Shown: one piece after another, positions 11,431-23,732 of the stretch
Layout of the letters: each line of letters opens with the position of its first letter
Position numbering within the stretch: position 1 is the first letter of the stretch
Assembly: GCA_029237695.1 (NCBI GenBank)
Contig: CM055265.1
Coordinates: forward strand, 217,547,679-217,611,678
DNA length: 64,000 bases
Direction: 5' to 3'
From: Conchocele bisecta
Lineage: Eukaryota; Mollusca; Bivalvia; Lucinida; Thyasiridae
Made by a program: the position numbers and the translations under genes
The notes under the pieces: model-generated
The model's database searches: none
Told to the model about the DNA's origin: nothing
Seen by the model: only the letters and a program-made list of their open reading frames with translations

Positions 11431-12120
11431 ATAACTAAACATTATATATACTCCATACAGTTTCCTATACAACATAACAAATGGTGATTTGCATGCATTA
11501 TTTTAATTAGTTTATTAATACCTATTGGCGAAAGAAAAACATGTGATGGTTTCGTTATTTTGTTAATTTTGATTAATTTTTTAATTAATTTTATTATTTT
11601 TTTTTAATAATTTAAAGCTGAACAAGTCCCTATTATTTACATAAGTAAAATTAATTTATGTTTGTAACGACAATGTGTTTCAATTTACACGGTTTATGGC
11701 CCATTGAGTAAATTGGAATAGAAATTATAAAACCAACCGAGGTAAACAGAGCCGATAATTCTCAGTGAAAAACATAATGTTAGTATAGGTATGTATAAAT
11801 TTGGTTTACTGCACCAAATAATTTTGAAAAAAATTTTGAAAGGAAATTAAGGAAAAATTTTTTTTTTAAGAAATTTTTTTTTTTTTTTAAATTATTTTTA
11901 TTTTTATTTTTTTTTTTTTTTTAAATTTTTTTTTTTTTTTTTTTTTTTACTTTTATTTTTAGTAGTATCAAAGAGGGATGGTATCATTTTGACTTCCCTC
12001 TATACAACTTTTATTTAACTTTTTTTTAAATTTTTTTTAATTATTTTTATAATGGTGCTGTAAACATTTTCCTCCGACTTTATTTCCAAAGTTTTACCCT
12101 AAAATTTATCCCAATCAGAT
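11431..12120. other. AT-rich, poly-T-rich spacer
   Basis: Long T runs (especially 11855-11948) and no coding potential. AGTAGTATCAAAGAGGGATG near 11960, followed by TCATTTTGACTTCCCTCTAT near 11982-12003, resembles the Polinton terminal motif, so a partial internal copy of the terminal sequence may sit here. Confidence 0.5.
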
Positions 12121-13470
12121 TACACTCCTAATTTTTTGGCATGGTGGGCTTGCGCAGCCTTGATTCCTTATATCAATTTTTTAATTCTTCATATCTCCCC
12201 CATTTCTTCCACCACGGATTCAAACATACTAAATTTGATAATTTTCTTATCGGCCATCGCATTTGGACACCATAAACGTCAGATGCTATTTTTCTTAGAC
12301 CTAGCCGAGGAAACGCGGATATTCTAATTCATGTTTTCTACTTTTTTTCTCGGAGTTTTTCCACCCGCCCGCCGCCCTAATTAACCAACAAACAAAGGGT
12401 TTCCAGATAAAACGGTAAATTCCACCCTCCAAAACCCCTGCAAGTTGGAATCATTACAATAATTGTTAGATAGCGTTGCCAGCAGTACCCCCGCCCCACC
12501 CCAACAACACAGAAACACTTGCCAGAACCGTACTAGATGCTTTCAGCTATGTTTGCCGCGCGCCTATATTTATTTAGAGGTGTCTTATTTTTCATTTTGC
12601 CACATTCTTAACTAAAACTAAAAATCCGCATAGCGACGATATTATTCAACCTAAAATCTGAAAACTTTTTTTCGTTACAATTGAAATACCAGTGTTTAGG
12701 TGGCAGTGGGTAGTTGAGAGTTTGAAATAACAGTGTTAGGTGGAGTGGTATTGAGCAGAGTTGGATACAGTGTTGGTGCGGATCGGTAGTGACCAATTGG
12801 AAGCGGTGTGGGTGGATGATTTCGTTCATAGTTAAATTTAATTTCAATATATTAGTATTTTACACAAAATAAGTTCCAAAATTTAAACAATGATACCAAT
12901 AGTGGGAAGAACTCCTATGATGTCACCGCATTTTTCGTAACAAAAGTTAATAACACTAAACCTTGTGAAAGTACAATTCGCATCATTACACCCGGCAAAC
13001 GAAACCCACCTGATCGAAACTATCATTCCCAGAGGATTTTTAGAGACTCCAACCCCCCCGTTCTTTCCCATACTACTACAATATTTCGATAGCGGACCCG
13101 CGCCCATCAGGTTTACCCACTTAGCATTACCGAGCAGACCCAGCCATATTTTGGGACAAACTTCACCGTGCAGCTGTTCACTTAGTGTAGTCCCCCAATC
13201 TTTATTACTCGCTTTGGCAGGCCGATAACGAATATTCATAGTGCCCCCACCCAAACCAATGGGCCCCGCTTCATCAGCCCCAAACAGTTATGACAAACGT
13301 TTTTGGCGTTTTCATTGTTTTCCGCCAACTATTCCGGCAAGCGGCATTGTTTGGCGTTATTATCCGTCTAGTACGAACTCGATTTACTTTATCATCAACC
13401 GCAACAAGTTGATTCATCAATGCGGCGCGGATTAGATTCAACCACTCGGGTTCCTAATCCCGCAATCCCC
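12121..13470. other. Polinton interior, unidentified open frames
   Basis: The longest frames are minus strand 12883-13254 (123 codons) and plus strand 12965-13228 (87 codons), overlapping. I recognise neither. The minus frame has a plausible amino-acid composition with glycine- and tryptophan-containing segments and might be part of a cargo gene that continues upstream in other frames. Confidence 0.25.
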
Positions 13471-14480
13471 GTCCGATCCTCTGAGCGCAACAACCCTATA
13501 AGCCTCCCGTAAGGGCCGCCTGGTGGTCCTTCTCGGACTTTTCTCAATAACCGTTCGGGTCTTCTTCCCAAAGAATTCTGTTATTTTTTCTCCTAGTTCA
13601 GTAAGTGCTGCTTCTCCTTGGTGGGAGAGTCTCTGAGCGCAAACACTAACCCCTATAAAGCCTCCGTATAATGGTCCGCCTGGTGGTCTTTTCCGGGGCT
13701 TTATTTCTCAATACCCGTTCGGCACTCCAATCAAGATCAAACCGGGTTCTCATTTTTTAAAATTCGGTTATTTTTTCCAATATAGGTTCAGTTAAGTGCA
13801 GCTTCTACCGTTGAGAGAGTTCTCTGAGCGTAACGCCCCATAAGCCCTCCGCAATGGCCCTCTTTGTGGTTCGTTCTACCGGACCCCCTCCAACCCCCAG
13901 ACCTGGTATCTTCTTTTATAAAATTCGGCTTATTTTTTTCATCTTCATAGTTTCGGTAAGGTGTCGATTCTTTACTGTGAGAGTTCTCTAAGCGCTAAAC
14001 GCATCATAAGCCTCCGCAATGGGCCTCTGCAAGGTTAGACTGGTGGTCTTCTCGGACTTTATCAATACCCGACACCGGGTCTCTTATTTTTTCGAAATTT
14101 GGTATTTGGGTTATTTTTTTATCTAGAGGTTCAGTAAGTGCCCGATTCTTCTTGATGAGAAGAGGTCCTATGAGCGCAACAACCTCATAAGCCTTCATAA
14201 GGTCCGCCTGGTGGGTCTTCTAGAGCTTTCTCCAAATACCCGACGGTGGCCCTCATTTCGAAAATCGTTTTTTTTTTTGATTATTTTCCCCGTCCTAATA
14301 ATTTCAAGCAAGGTGTAAGCTTCTTTGCTGAGAGAGTCTTCTAAGCGGCAACGCATTATTAAAACCTTCCGTAATTTCAGCCCTTTACGGTCTTCTCGGG
14401 CTTTAATCCAAAAATCCCCAAGCCGGGCCTCTTTTCTAAATTTGGTTATTTTTTTACCTAGTTCGGTTTAGTTCCGTATG
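13470..14480 (-). repeat. ~165-bp tandem repeat, about six units, possibly coding for a coiled repeat
   Basis: Units recur with spacing of about 150-190 bp, marked by GAGCGCAAC-like, CATAAGCCT, CGCCTGGTGGTCTTCTC and TTCAGTAAGTG motifs. The spacing varies through dense indels. Read on the minus strand, most units give charged, helix-favouring stretches such as DKVREDHQ and LTELDEK-like segments, about 53-55 residues per unit. That would suit a repetitive coiled or fibrous protein carried by the Polinton. No single open frame spans more than about 64 codons, so coding is an inference. Confidence 0.6.
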
Positions 14481-17400
14481 CGTTTTTTCTTTCACGACTT
14501 TGTGTATTCGACAGCCAGGGCAATCTTCTCTAATGTTTGTGATAGTAGATCCTTCTTTGTGAATCTCGTCCGTGGCCCCTCGATATAGTTTCCTATTAAT
14601 CAAGGCCATTTGTTTTTTGGGGTAGTTAAAAAGTCGCCCTCTGTCGGGTATGAATACCCCCTTCTGACAGGCTTCCAAATTATTTGAATTTGTCACCCAA
14701 TCGGAAGAACTACCTCGGTCCGTATATACTCATGAATGTTCGATAATAATATATATTAACCGAACGCATGCCGTTTAATTTCGAATTATTCTTAAAATTT
14801 TTCTTAAAATTAATTAATTTGGAAATTTCTTTCTAGGACGACCGAAATCGGGTAATCGGGTTCATTCAAACTCTCGCCCATTTATCATCAAGAAATATAA
14901 ATTCCTTCAAACTCGTGGATGTGTTCCCGATTCCACCAAAACGTTCATCTACTGGGTGTGGAAGGGAACTTAACGTTACAGTCTCGCCATTAGTAAACAA
15001 TCGCTGGCCGGGCACAGTTTTCAGTAATGTTGCTGGGGGGAATCCGTCTATCGTGTTGATACGATGTGTTCACCCGAATCCAAGGTTAGCACCCTGAGGA
15101 GTTTTCGTGTAAGGTGAAGTCCACCGGTTTTATCACCGACGTACTTCACCCGGTTAAACACTCCTTTGTTTGAAGGAGTATTGTCCTTCTCTAAAACCGA
15201 GTTGAATAACCAAATCCCCGGGGAGGACCACTACCTTATTTTTATCACTGCTGAATGGTCAATTGTTGCGATGAGCCCCCGGTTAGCATTTCGATACTGT
15301 GAGGTTTGATTATTTTACCGACAAGCTCTGAAGTTGACAAAATCTTTGAGCAGTCTATTCCCCACAAGTCCGTGAGGCAGCTTTACTTCTAATTGTAGTC
15401 CATCCTTCACCAATAGTAAAACAATTCGCTCTTTCCCCACCATTCTGCCAGCCAACCGAGAAGGTGATTGGATCTAAGGCCTACCCACGGGTTTTTCCCG
15501 CAGCAGTTTATCCTATTAATTTTTGAATGTTCACAAACTCCCTTTTTGAACATTAGTTATAGTAGTCAAACATAATAAATATCCATTTCAATGGATACCA
15601 AAGCATTTAGCATTTAACTCTAATGTAAAGTAACGCTGGTTCCGGAGGTAAATACACACAAAAAGGGACGTTGTTAACCCGCCTTGTACCACCCAACCGT
15701 AACGGATTAGACCGGACAGTGGCTTTGCCACCAACTTCCCTAACAATCTTTTGAACAACTATAGGTTTGGCCCAAGATTACATACGATGGAGGTGGTTAA
15801 ACAGCTGGAAAGCAACACCTGATGCAAGTTTTAAGGAAAAACAAGAACCTAAATAAATTTCGCTGTATGGTGCGGCAACAGCCGGGAGTGGAGTTTTCAT
15901 ATAAAGACCATCTTACAAACTCCATGAATGTCCATGCTCCGAAGTGTTCTACATACTTTCACGTGTAATTTAAACTTACTTAATTAGGAGGATTCTCAAA
16001 GAACTCAGGGGTATTTTCTTCAACTACCTCAAGAAAACCGACCGCCTGGGATCCCATTTCCAAACACCATATAACCGTAATGGCCTTTGAAAAGACTGTG
16101 TGTTGGGTAACGAATTTTTACGTTTTCAAAAGACGTCGACTGGAAGAACAGAAAAGTCATTTCCTAACCAGCCCGCCACGGGGACCGTTCGGGCCATTCC
16201 AACTTCACCGGCCAGTCCGGGTAATTGGACACAGACTTGATTTCAGACACGATCCACTCCGGTGGACCACATTATTCCGTCAGTCGGAAACGGCCGGGAA
16301 TTTTTTGACCCGGCGGACTAATGACTTTCGGGACCGGAAGAGTCTTGTGAGGTCGAACACTGTGGCGGGTGTTTTTCTTTGTAAAATGTTACCTCCGAAA
16401 CTGGCTCACGTCATTAACATACAGCAGGCTGGCTCGAGGTTCAGAAACGCGGAGGGGTAACATTTATGTTAGAATAAGGGGCGGGTCTTAGGGTTCCACG
16501 CAGGCCGGGGTTACTCGCGGGTCCTAACGACTCCCAATTCGCAACCGTAACCGGTCTGGGCCATTTCCTCGGCGCACAGAAGCAAACTCGCAGTTATATA
16601 ACTGGGCATGGGAACAAAAGCGTTTGATGCACAAAAACAAAAAAATTTTTGGCACTTGTAGATAGGACGCCAATCTCAGCTAGGGTGGACCTGGGAGAAG
16701 GCGGATTCCAAAGAAAATCAAGACGTTTACGGTTTTGCAGAATTCGGCCAGCACCCCAGTTAGACTATGTAATTGTTTGGAAATAGGTCTTTTATATGGC
16801 CGCCGAGCAATATGATACTACGAGGTACGACCCCGGTTGACGGTTTACAATAATCATAATCGTAATCGCCACCGGCCCAATCAAAAAACTCGGCCAAAAA
16901 CAAGGTAACGTGAACACGAGGATATCATCATAAGCGCACCCCCCAACAGTGGAACCAGATTTCATAAAACACAAAATCGGATACACCTCCCCCCCAATTC
17001 GTAACAAATCGAACCAACCCAGTACCCCAATTCGTAAATTGGATTGCACATCGAAATCCATCAACAGACCAATCGCGATTGGGAAGGAGAAAACACCAAA
17101 TCAATCGTAGATTCATGGAAATTGGAAGCAACAACACTCGAGGAGGAGAAATTGGGTCTCTCATCGCCCCTCAGTAGGCGGAATCGGATTATTTAACGCA
17201 TTTGGTTGTAGGAAACTCTCTTGACAGAGAATAATACGGCAGACCGGCGATTACGCCACGATTTAAAAGCCCAGGTATTTTTGGCTAGCCCATCCGGCCG
17301 TTTTTGTAATTAAAATAGATAGCAATAAGTAAAAACGATACTTCCGATCAGTCCAGGTAAGTGGTGCGGCAGCCCCTGCCTTTCCAGCGAATTTAGCTAG

Positions 17401-18722
17401 AAGACTGGTCGAGGGCTTTTTGAGTTTTTTTTATTCCACTCCTTGGCTCCACCCGGGTGCCTGGTGCTGTTGCTTGGCTGGGGCTGGAGAGGGGTTGGTA
17501 GCGCCCGCACCACCAGTGAAAGTTAGAACTATGGGTCGATATAGTCCCCATACCGATATGCAACGAGGAATGCTTGCTATCGAGTGACCGCCCTGCTCTC
17601 TGAAACAGAGTGCGAAGACGCCCTCACCGAGTGTTCGTCTCCTCGTGCAGGAACCCTCGAGATTGGATTCGCTGGATGCCGACTTTTTAAAAATTAAAAT
17701 TTGTGTGCGGAGAGCCTCACAGGTTAGCCAAAGAGGGCTGGCCCCTCCAAGCGAGCTTCTCTTTACATCCCGCAAAGACCGCAGGGAGTTTGTTGATTCC
17801 GATCGGTAGATTCTTCCTATCGTCCACCGGCTACCTCCAGTTTTCTTTACTTCTAGCGCGATTATGTTTCAATCCAGCGGCCGTGGAGTTTGGAGAGGTT
17901 AAGGACCAAGTTCGCCCCGGACCGATTTGTAGAGCCTTATCGAGTCCACGGAGTTCTCGAAGAGGGTAAACGGTGGTCATCGTTGAGTAATTTTTCCCAA
18001 TTGTGATTGCGACGCTGAACGTTCTGGTCTCCATCGTGTTAATAACGTCGGTGGCGATTTTCTTTAGGGACCTCCGCGCTTGAGCCTCGACGTTTCCTAT
18101 CGCGGAGGCCGGTTTCTTCGCTATTAGTTTCGTCGGTAGACTTTAGGGCCTCTACTAGCGCTGGGCCCGGGTTTAATAAGTTTGTTTTACCCCTCTTCCC
18201 AATCCGATTGAAGCCTAGTTTTACGTCCCTTATTTGAGTTGGCCACCGCCCCGGTATCCAGGCAATGGTGTTTAGCGATAGGGTTTTCCTTTTCCGCTCT
18301 TAATGTTGGACTAATTGGGAAAGATTTAGTGCTTGACTCTTATGTCGCAATTAAGCCGAATTAAAAAATTTGAACTTGGAGTTAAGTCCGCGGACCTGAC
18401 AGAGGGGACCAGACCATTTTTCTGCTGCCAAAATTGGTTTTGTTAGTATGTCGTTTACAGCTAGCCCCCAAGTTAATTCCAGACTTTTGAACTAGTGGTA
18501 GCAGTTCACCCAAGTTGTGGGATTGGATTTGGAACTGGAAGTTTTCTATGGTGGTTGGGGTGGTCGTGGAGGGAATCCTCCGAAGTTTACCATCATCACC
18601 ATCCGAGGTAATTCGTCTCTTCCCGATTTTCATCCATGTAATCCAGCCATATTTTATAATTTTTCGTTACAAAATTAATTAATGTATTAAAGACAAAACC
18701 CATACCGGGTTTAATAGTTTCA
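14481..18722. other. Polinton interior, no gene firmly identified
   Basis: Base composition is mixed and many short frames exist on both strands. The longest are plus 16080-16460 (126 codons), minus 17431-17775 (114 codons), minus 16792-17064 (90 codons) and minus 14454-14696 (80 codons). The packaging ATPase, minor capsid protein and protease usual for Polintons would be expected in this part, but no Walker A motif or protease triad can be read with confidence. Single-base indel noise of the kind seen in the left terminus would be enough to hide them. Confidence 0.4.
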
Positions 18723-20210
18723 ATGAAAAAATTAAATTATGTCTTCGAGGTCAATACGGACCGCAAACCTCAATCCCATATACACCGCAGAACTGCGTTG
18801 AGGCCCCTCGGGGCAAAAGGCGTGAAGGAACAGAGTGTCCGTTATTACGGAACAACCCATCGACGATCGACCAAACCAAACCGCAAGCTCTTAGTCCGCT
18901 TTTCCCCAACCTCGGAGAAGCTAACGCACGTCATATTGTTCCCGGGTACTGTTCGCCACGCTTTCACTAATTTCGTCTAACGTCCGACGGGACGCAACCA
19001 CCGAACCCGGTCGTTTCACAACCTGGGTTCGCGCCATAGTCAAGGAAGGACTATGATTAAAGATTTCAGGTAATGAGGTGATGTTCGTATCGAATGACCA
19101 GCGACGTATACCTATTGCTACTCAGGACCTGTGGAACGACGTCACAAACAAGGCACGAGCTTGAAAACGCTGTCCTATCAAAGGTATTGACACCAGCAAA
19201 AAATAAGAACGTAACCAAAACTTAGAATCGGTGGGGCTGCTAACCAAGGCAGATAACAACGCGAGTGACAACCGCTGGTCGCGGGCGCTTACGGCAAAAC
19301 CGCTTCTACATTCCCGCTCGACTTTAGTAGTTGCTGGAGGGAGGTCACATGCCCTACTATCAGAGTGCTTTGGCTGACCGACCTCGAATACGAACTAAAC
19401 GTTACAACGACTACGGGCCGGATTTATCATAGCCACCGACCAGTTATCGACGTATACGAATCGATAATGTTTCGCTGGAGTACGACCATGGACACAGATG
19501 CTCCCGAACTAGCGCGATTGATCAGAACCCAGTACGTCCGGGCGCGTTGCCATTACTTTAACGAAAACCGAGTACGGTTTCTTCGCCATCGCCAAGATGC
19601 CGAAAAACAAAAGCGACACCATTGTGGAATATTAACGTCAACGTACCCCCGCTCCCGCTCGATGAAAGGTTATACTTGAATGTTGTTCGAGGATGCTCGG
19701 TTCGCGTTCGGTATGCTAGAAAAACCGGACAGAAATTCTATAACCCCAAAATCACGAAGGTAGAGGTGACGATCGGAGGGAGTCCCCCAATCAACTCGAC
19801 AGCGGCGGGTTCTTTCGCGCGCACCAGCAGTGGGAATGAAGCAAATGGAAAGCAGGTTTGCTGCCAGGAGCTAAGCGCTCTCCCGGATGGTTGATCAGCA
19901 GTTGCTAAAGACCTGCATCTTCTCTCGGCCAGTCTCCCCTCGCGGAGTTTTAATGTATACCATAAATACGCCGGTTTTTTTTATGGCTAGACATGCGAAG
20001 CCAGCGACGATGACCAAATACACGGTAGCGGACGCCAAGTTTGAGAAACGCTAGTGAGGGTGGGGTGACGAATCCAAGATAACCCAAAGAGGCGGAACGG
20101 AGCCGGGCCATTGAACGGTTGTACTGTTTATTATTATAATTACAGACCGCCACTAAAACTCAATCATCGAAGATGGTCGGATTACGTATCAGCGATCTAC
20201 CTGATTTAAA
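18723..20210 (+). pseudogene. Polinton major capsid protein (double jelly roll), frameshifted
   Basis: Fragments of one protein appear in order in changing plus-strand frames. The N-terminal part is at 18723-18980, with a FPGT segment. A middle part at 19365-19679 has ELARLIRTQY followed by a LRHRQ segment. A later part at 19622-19894 has FYNPKITKVEVTIGG. Near 19970-20130 there is a LWLDMR-like stretch and then NASEG. These landmarks match the major capsid proteins of invertebrate Polintons in order and spacing. That protein forms the trimeric capsomer of the predicted virion. As written the gene has at least six frame changes, and a stop falls between most fragments. The spacing suggests a gene of about 480 codons. 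Whether the breaks are biological or sequencing error cannot be told from one copy. Confidence 0.7.
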
Positions 20211-20984
20211 TAAAAAATCATCTAACGATTTTATGTTAATACATAAGTTTTGAAAATAAAAATTAAGAAATCTAGGCAATCAATACCAATTTCACGATTT
20301 GGAGATGCCACATCATTCGGCCATAAATATGTGGGCAAGACAGGATGTGGTAATAAAAAAAACGGATGGGGATTTTGACGCAACCCTAGGGACCCCACCC
20401 CATATTACTCCGAAGGGATCCTACCGCGATGCCTTTTCGTCACATTGTGATCCTAAATTGTCCCACTGTGGCGGCACAAACGATAACTTTATCAGAGGTG
20501 CCCGTCGGGATAATGGGGACCGACCCTGAGGTATTACGTTATTGACCCCGGAGATAGGCTTCACAGAAGCTTGCGGATGGTTATTTATACCAAATATTTC
20601 AGGCGCGGAGCCCACCCTAATACCGATGATTGACGATTGCACAGCCAAGGCTGGGGCGTATGACCAAAAAAGAAGGACATGCTCTACCAGAGCTCTGCTA
20701 TTGTTTTTATGGCCGCCATTGCGGAAGGCAAAGCAGGTATGGATATCCACTATCAAAAATACAAACGCCGTCCCTCAAGGATGCTGCTTGCGAGCAAAAT
20801 CGAAATGGGTCGCCCATCTTTTCCACTGCAAGGGACCGAGACTCATTCGAATTGACTGGTCTTCGACGAGAAGAGAATGACGTTATTCCCAACGCGACGA
20901 GGAGAGGAGGCCTGGTAGGGTTCGATCAGATACTTTCGAAAAACTAAGCACGCCAAGCTTCGGCTACTAAAGACTGATCAACCA
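20211..20984 (+). other. Candidate frameshifted gene downstream of capsid gene
   Basis: Open frames at 20299-20529 (76 codons), 20542-20880 (112 codons) and 20630-20947 (105 codons) overlap on the plus strand, and the region is GC-richer than the AT spacers on either side. The minor capsid protein often neighbours the major one in Polintons, so it is a possibility, but I see no diagnostic motif. Confidence 0.3.
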
Positions 20985-21084
20985 ACTGCTTATAAAGTTA
21001 TCAACTACAAATCTAACGAATTTATTTAAAAATTAATTAGAATTTTGAAAAAATTAGGAAAATTGCAAAGTAAATAAGCCTATT

Positions 21085-21240
21085 GCAATGCTTAAACAAT
21101 GGCTGAACAAATAACTGAACAACTGCATGAACAATGCGTTAAACAATGCTTAGCAATTGCTTAATAATGCTGAACCAAATGCTGGAATAATGCTGCAACA
21201 AAATACTGAACAAAAATACTGAACAATTGTTTTAACAATT
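21085..21240. repeat. Short degenerate repeat, TGCTGAACAA type
   Basis: About ten loosely spaced copies of ATGCTGAACAA-like words occur (for example near 21105, 21150, 21172 and 21195). They lie in an intergenic AT-rich stretch of the Polinton. Confidence 0.6.
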
Positions 21241-22988
21241 TTGGTGCGTCCGCTGCGAGCTTTGATTGGCGAGCATAATGTTTATCGGGCGGTGGCGCCA
21301 TTTATTATTTTTAATAATTTTTGAAAAAATTAAAAAATTAAATAAACTATGTTAAAGTGATGAGAGTTGTTAGAATAGTTTACAAATTACTTTAATTTTG
21401 AAAAAAATTAAGAAAAATGAACGCGTCGAACAACTTCCGATCAGCTAATAGAAGAAACCTTCAACTCCGACTGCCAAACAATAAATGATCCGACAGAGCA
21501 ATCGGGATCTGGGTTGAGTGCAACGACTCCGAATGAAAAAATTGAAAATGCGGCGCGACCAGGTAAGGCGGCTAGCTGCGCCGTGGTTGCTGGGGTACAA
21601 CTCGGAAGCATTTATCTCGGTAGGAGTCTCTCAGTTTTTTCCAGGTGGATAAGTATGTGGCAGATGCGAGGAGATTCGATAAAAATGTGATGCGCGATAA
21701 CCGAATCCAAATTGGGTACAGAGATGACAAAAAAACTCTTGGATAGGCGGCTATTCATTTGTACGCTAACCGCCGTTAGTAGACTTCTCCCTATACCAAA
21801 AACTGCGGTGGTTGATTTGAAGATCTAGAGACTGACCCTTTTATAGGACCACACTCTTTAATGAATCCGGCATGCCTTGCCTACACAATTTATCACAAGT
21901 TTGGAATTGTACTTAAGCTCCACTAACCAACCGCGTTGTACCACGGGGTAAACCACTGTCAATTTAGGACATATTAAAATTGCCCACGAACTATTAAGCC
22001 ACTAATATTAATATTATAAAATGATGACACAAGAACACCAACCACGAGAGTGACGGATGTTGTAACCAGATTGCTCCAACCACAATCGAACCAAGAGTGT
22101 TACTTAAACGCCGCCACTGGATTGGACATACCGACATATAAAAAAATCCCAAAAAGACAGGCCAGCTGGGCGGGCGGCGGGCTGCCACCACCGTCAAAAG
22201 GTTTAAAAACAAGATAAAACTTACGCGCCGAGCTTTCGATGAGGCTAAACTCCAATCGAGATTGGGGTTGTCCAAATCGGGCGGGACGGAGGACAGCAAA
22301 ACATTCTTTGAATACAGAGGTTTGAGTACAACAACACCCCCAAATTCACGAATTGGAAGCACACTCAACAACCAATACCAACTACTATTGGAGTTGGGCG
22401 AATCCGGATTGAACAACCCAAAATTCGTGAATTGGAGTTGGGGTTGTTTGGGGTGGTGGTTCCTGGCAGTTAGTTGGTGCCCTGTGCGTTTGGAAATACC
22501 CCAACCAAAAAACCAACCAGCCAGTGTTCAGAAGAAAGTTACGAAACACCAATCATCAACATGTTTGTAATTTGGATGAGGCCCACCCCATTTAAACATT
22601 GATCGCGACCCATTTTATATGCAATTAATTTATAACAATGGCTTACAACAAGATGGTTAAAATGTTAAGTGAATGCGCTTTATCACGCCCGTGGTGATAT
22701 CGGGTTTCAGTATCGGGTTAATGCTCGACTAATCAAAGATGGCCCTTAGGAGGAAACCGCTCCCCAAATTGGACTTTACTGTGAGAGACGTAGGGCTCGC
22801 GACTCTTAGATGTAGCAGGTCCGCTAGTTTGGACCCCGAGATTATCTAGATTAAAGCTGGAATTCTACCAGTTAATATATGGAAATAAATAAAATGGCTT
22901 CAATCGACAGTAATTAGTAGGTGGTAGCGCTTGTAAAACGCTATTGGCGTGTTCAGCGGTGTAGGTAGCAACTTTTATATTCTCTAAA
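21241..22988. other. Polinton interior, unidentified
   Basis: Overlapping frames at minus 21994-22416 (140 codons, very hydrophobic) and plus 22262-22570 (102 codons) are the longest. I recognise neither. A short frame starting at 22638 just upstream of the membrane-protein gene is broken after about 19 codons. CACGAATTGG-like words near 22350-22440 form small inverted repeats. Confidence 0.3.
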
Positions 22989-23342
22989 ATGAAAAAGCTC
23001 GAACGTGGATGAGGAAGCGTAAAGCGTCATGATTTAGCTGTAGAACAACTCAATAGCGCAAAGGAAGCATGGTCGAAAAAACGAACCGCCCATCTGGACT
23101 GGGTCAATGAAGAGCTTCGCCGCGAAAATCACGCCGCGCAAACTTTTCAGAACGTTGAAGAAGCCAACCGCGAGTACGCGCTGGCATATCCGCACAAAAT
23201 TCTCGATCCAATGGATCCCGAGCCCCAACTTTCAGATTTCTATGTACCGTCAGAGCCCCAAAAGGACCGCGAGATCGCGTTCATCATCGTGGGAATGGGT
23301 GTGGTGGGTCTCGCCGGCTATTATATTCAATCGAGATTTTAA
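22989..23342 (+). pseudogene. Polinton small C-terminal membrane protein, one in-frame stop
   Basis: Reading from ATG at 22989 to TAA at 23340-23342 gives 117 codons with a single internal TGA at codon 8. After that stop the frame runs clean for over 100 codons. The body is charged and helix-favouring (AKEAWSKKRTAHLDWVNEEL), then proline-rich (DPMDPEPQ), and the end is a strong transmembrane segment (IAFIIVGMGVVGLAGYYI) with a short basic tail. The TGA could be a CGA-to-TGA change. It lies directly upstream of the integrase cluster on the same strand. Small membrane proteins are common in Polintons and related viruses, but I cannot name this one. If translation starts later, M72 is the next methionine in frame. 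Confidence 0.6.
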
Positions 23343-23383
23343 ATTAATTAATTAAAACAATTTTTTTTTATATATATAGAACG

Positions 23384-23732
23384 ATGTTAGTTGACGAACT
23401 TTATGACGCTATGATCGATGTAGGCTACACTGCCCAAAAACATCGTTTACCTGGTGCAAAGAGTATGATTCGTCTGGCCCGAGATTGTCTCGAGGACGAA
23501 AAGCGGCACCCTTTTCGCAAAGCGGATGTTAGATTCCTCCACCAATCCTGGGAGATTGGATGAATTAGATTCCCCTCTCCTGTTCCAACCCAAACGCGAT
23601 TGGGGCTGCAGCGACAATCGCAATTGTACTTCCAACAAAGGTTTATTATTACCGGACGAACTGGCGAGGGCATGTTGGAGATTGTCCGATATATTAGAAT
23701 ACTTCGCATACGATGAACACGCGCAAACTTGA
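23384..23732 (+). pseudogene. Small Polinton gene of unknown function, one frameshift
   Basis: A 59-codon frame starts at ATG 23384 (MLVDELYDAMIDVGY) and ends at TGA 23561-23563. The neighbouring frame is open from about 23526 to 23732 and ends DEHAQT, with similarly acidic, helix-favouring composition. I infer one gene of about 117 codons with a single frameshift near 23550, overlapping the start of the integrase frame by 20 bases. No family is recognised. Tight packing with the flanking genes suggests a compact plus-strand transcription unit. Confidence 0.45.

Noticed and set aside
23560..23720. A possible Walker A-like GRTGEG segment in a third frame before the integrase
   Set aside because: The lysine and serine/threonine of the motif are missing, and another frame over the same bases has better protein-like composition.
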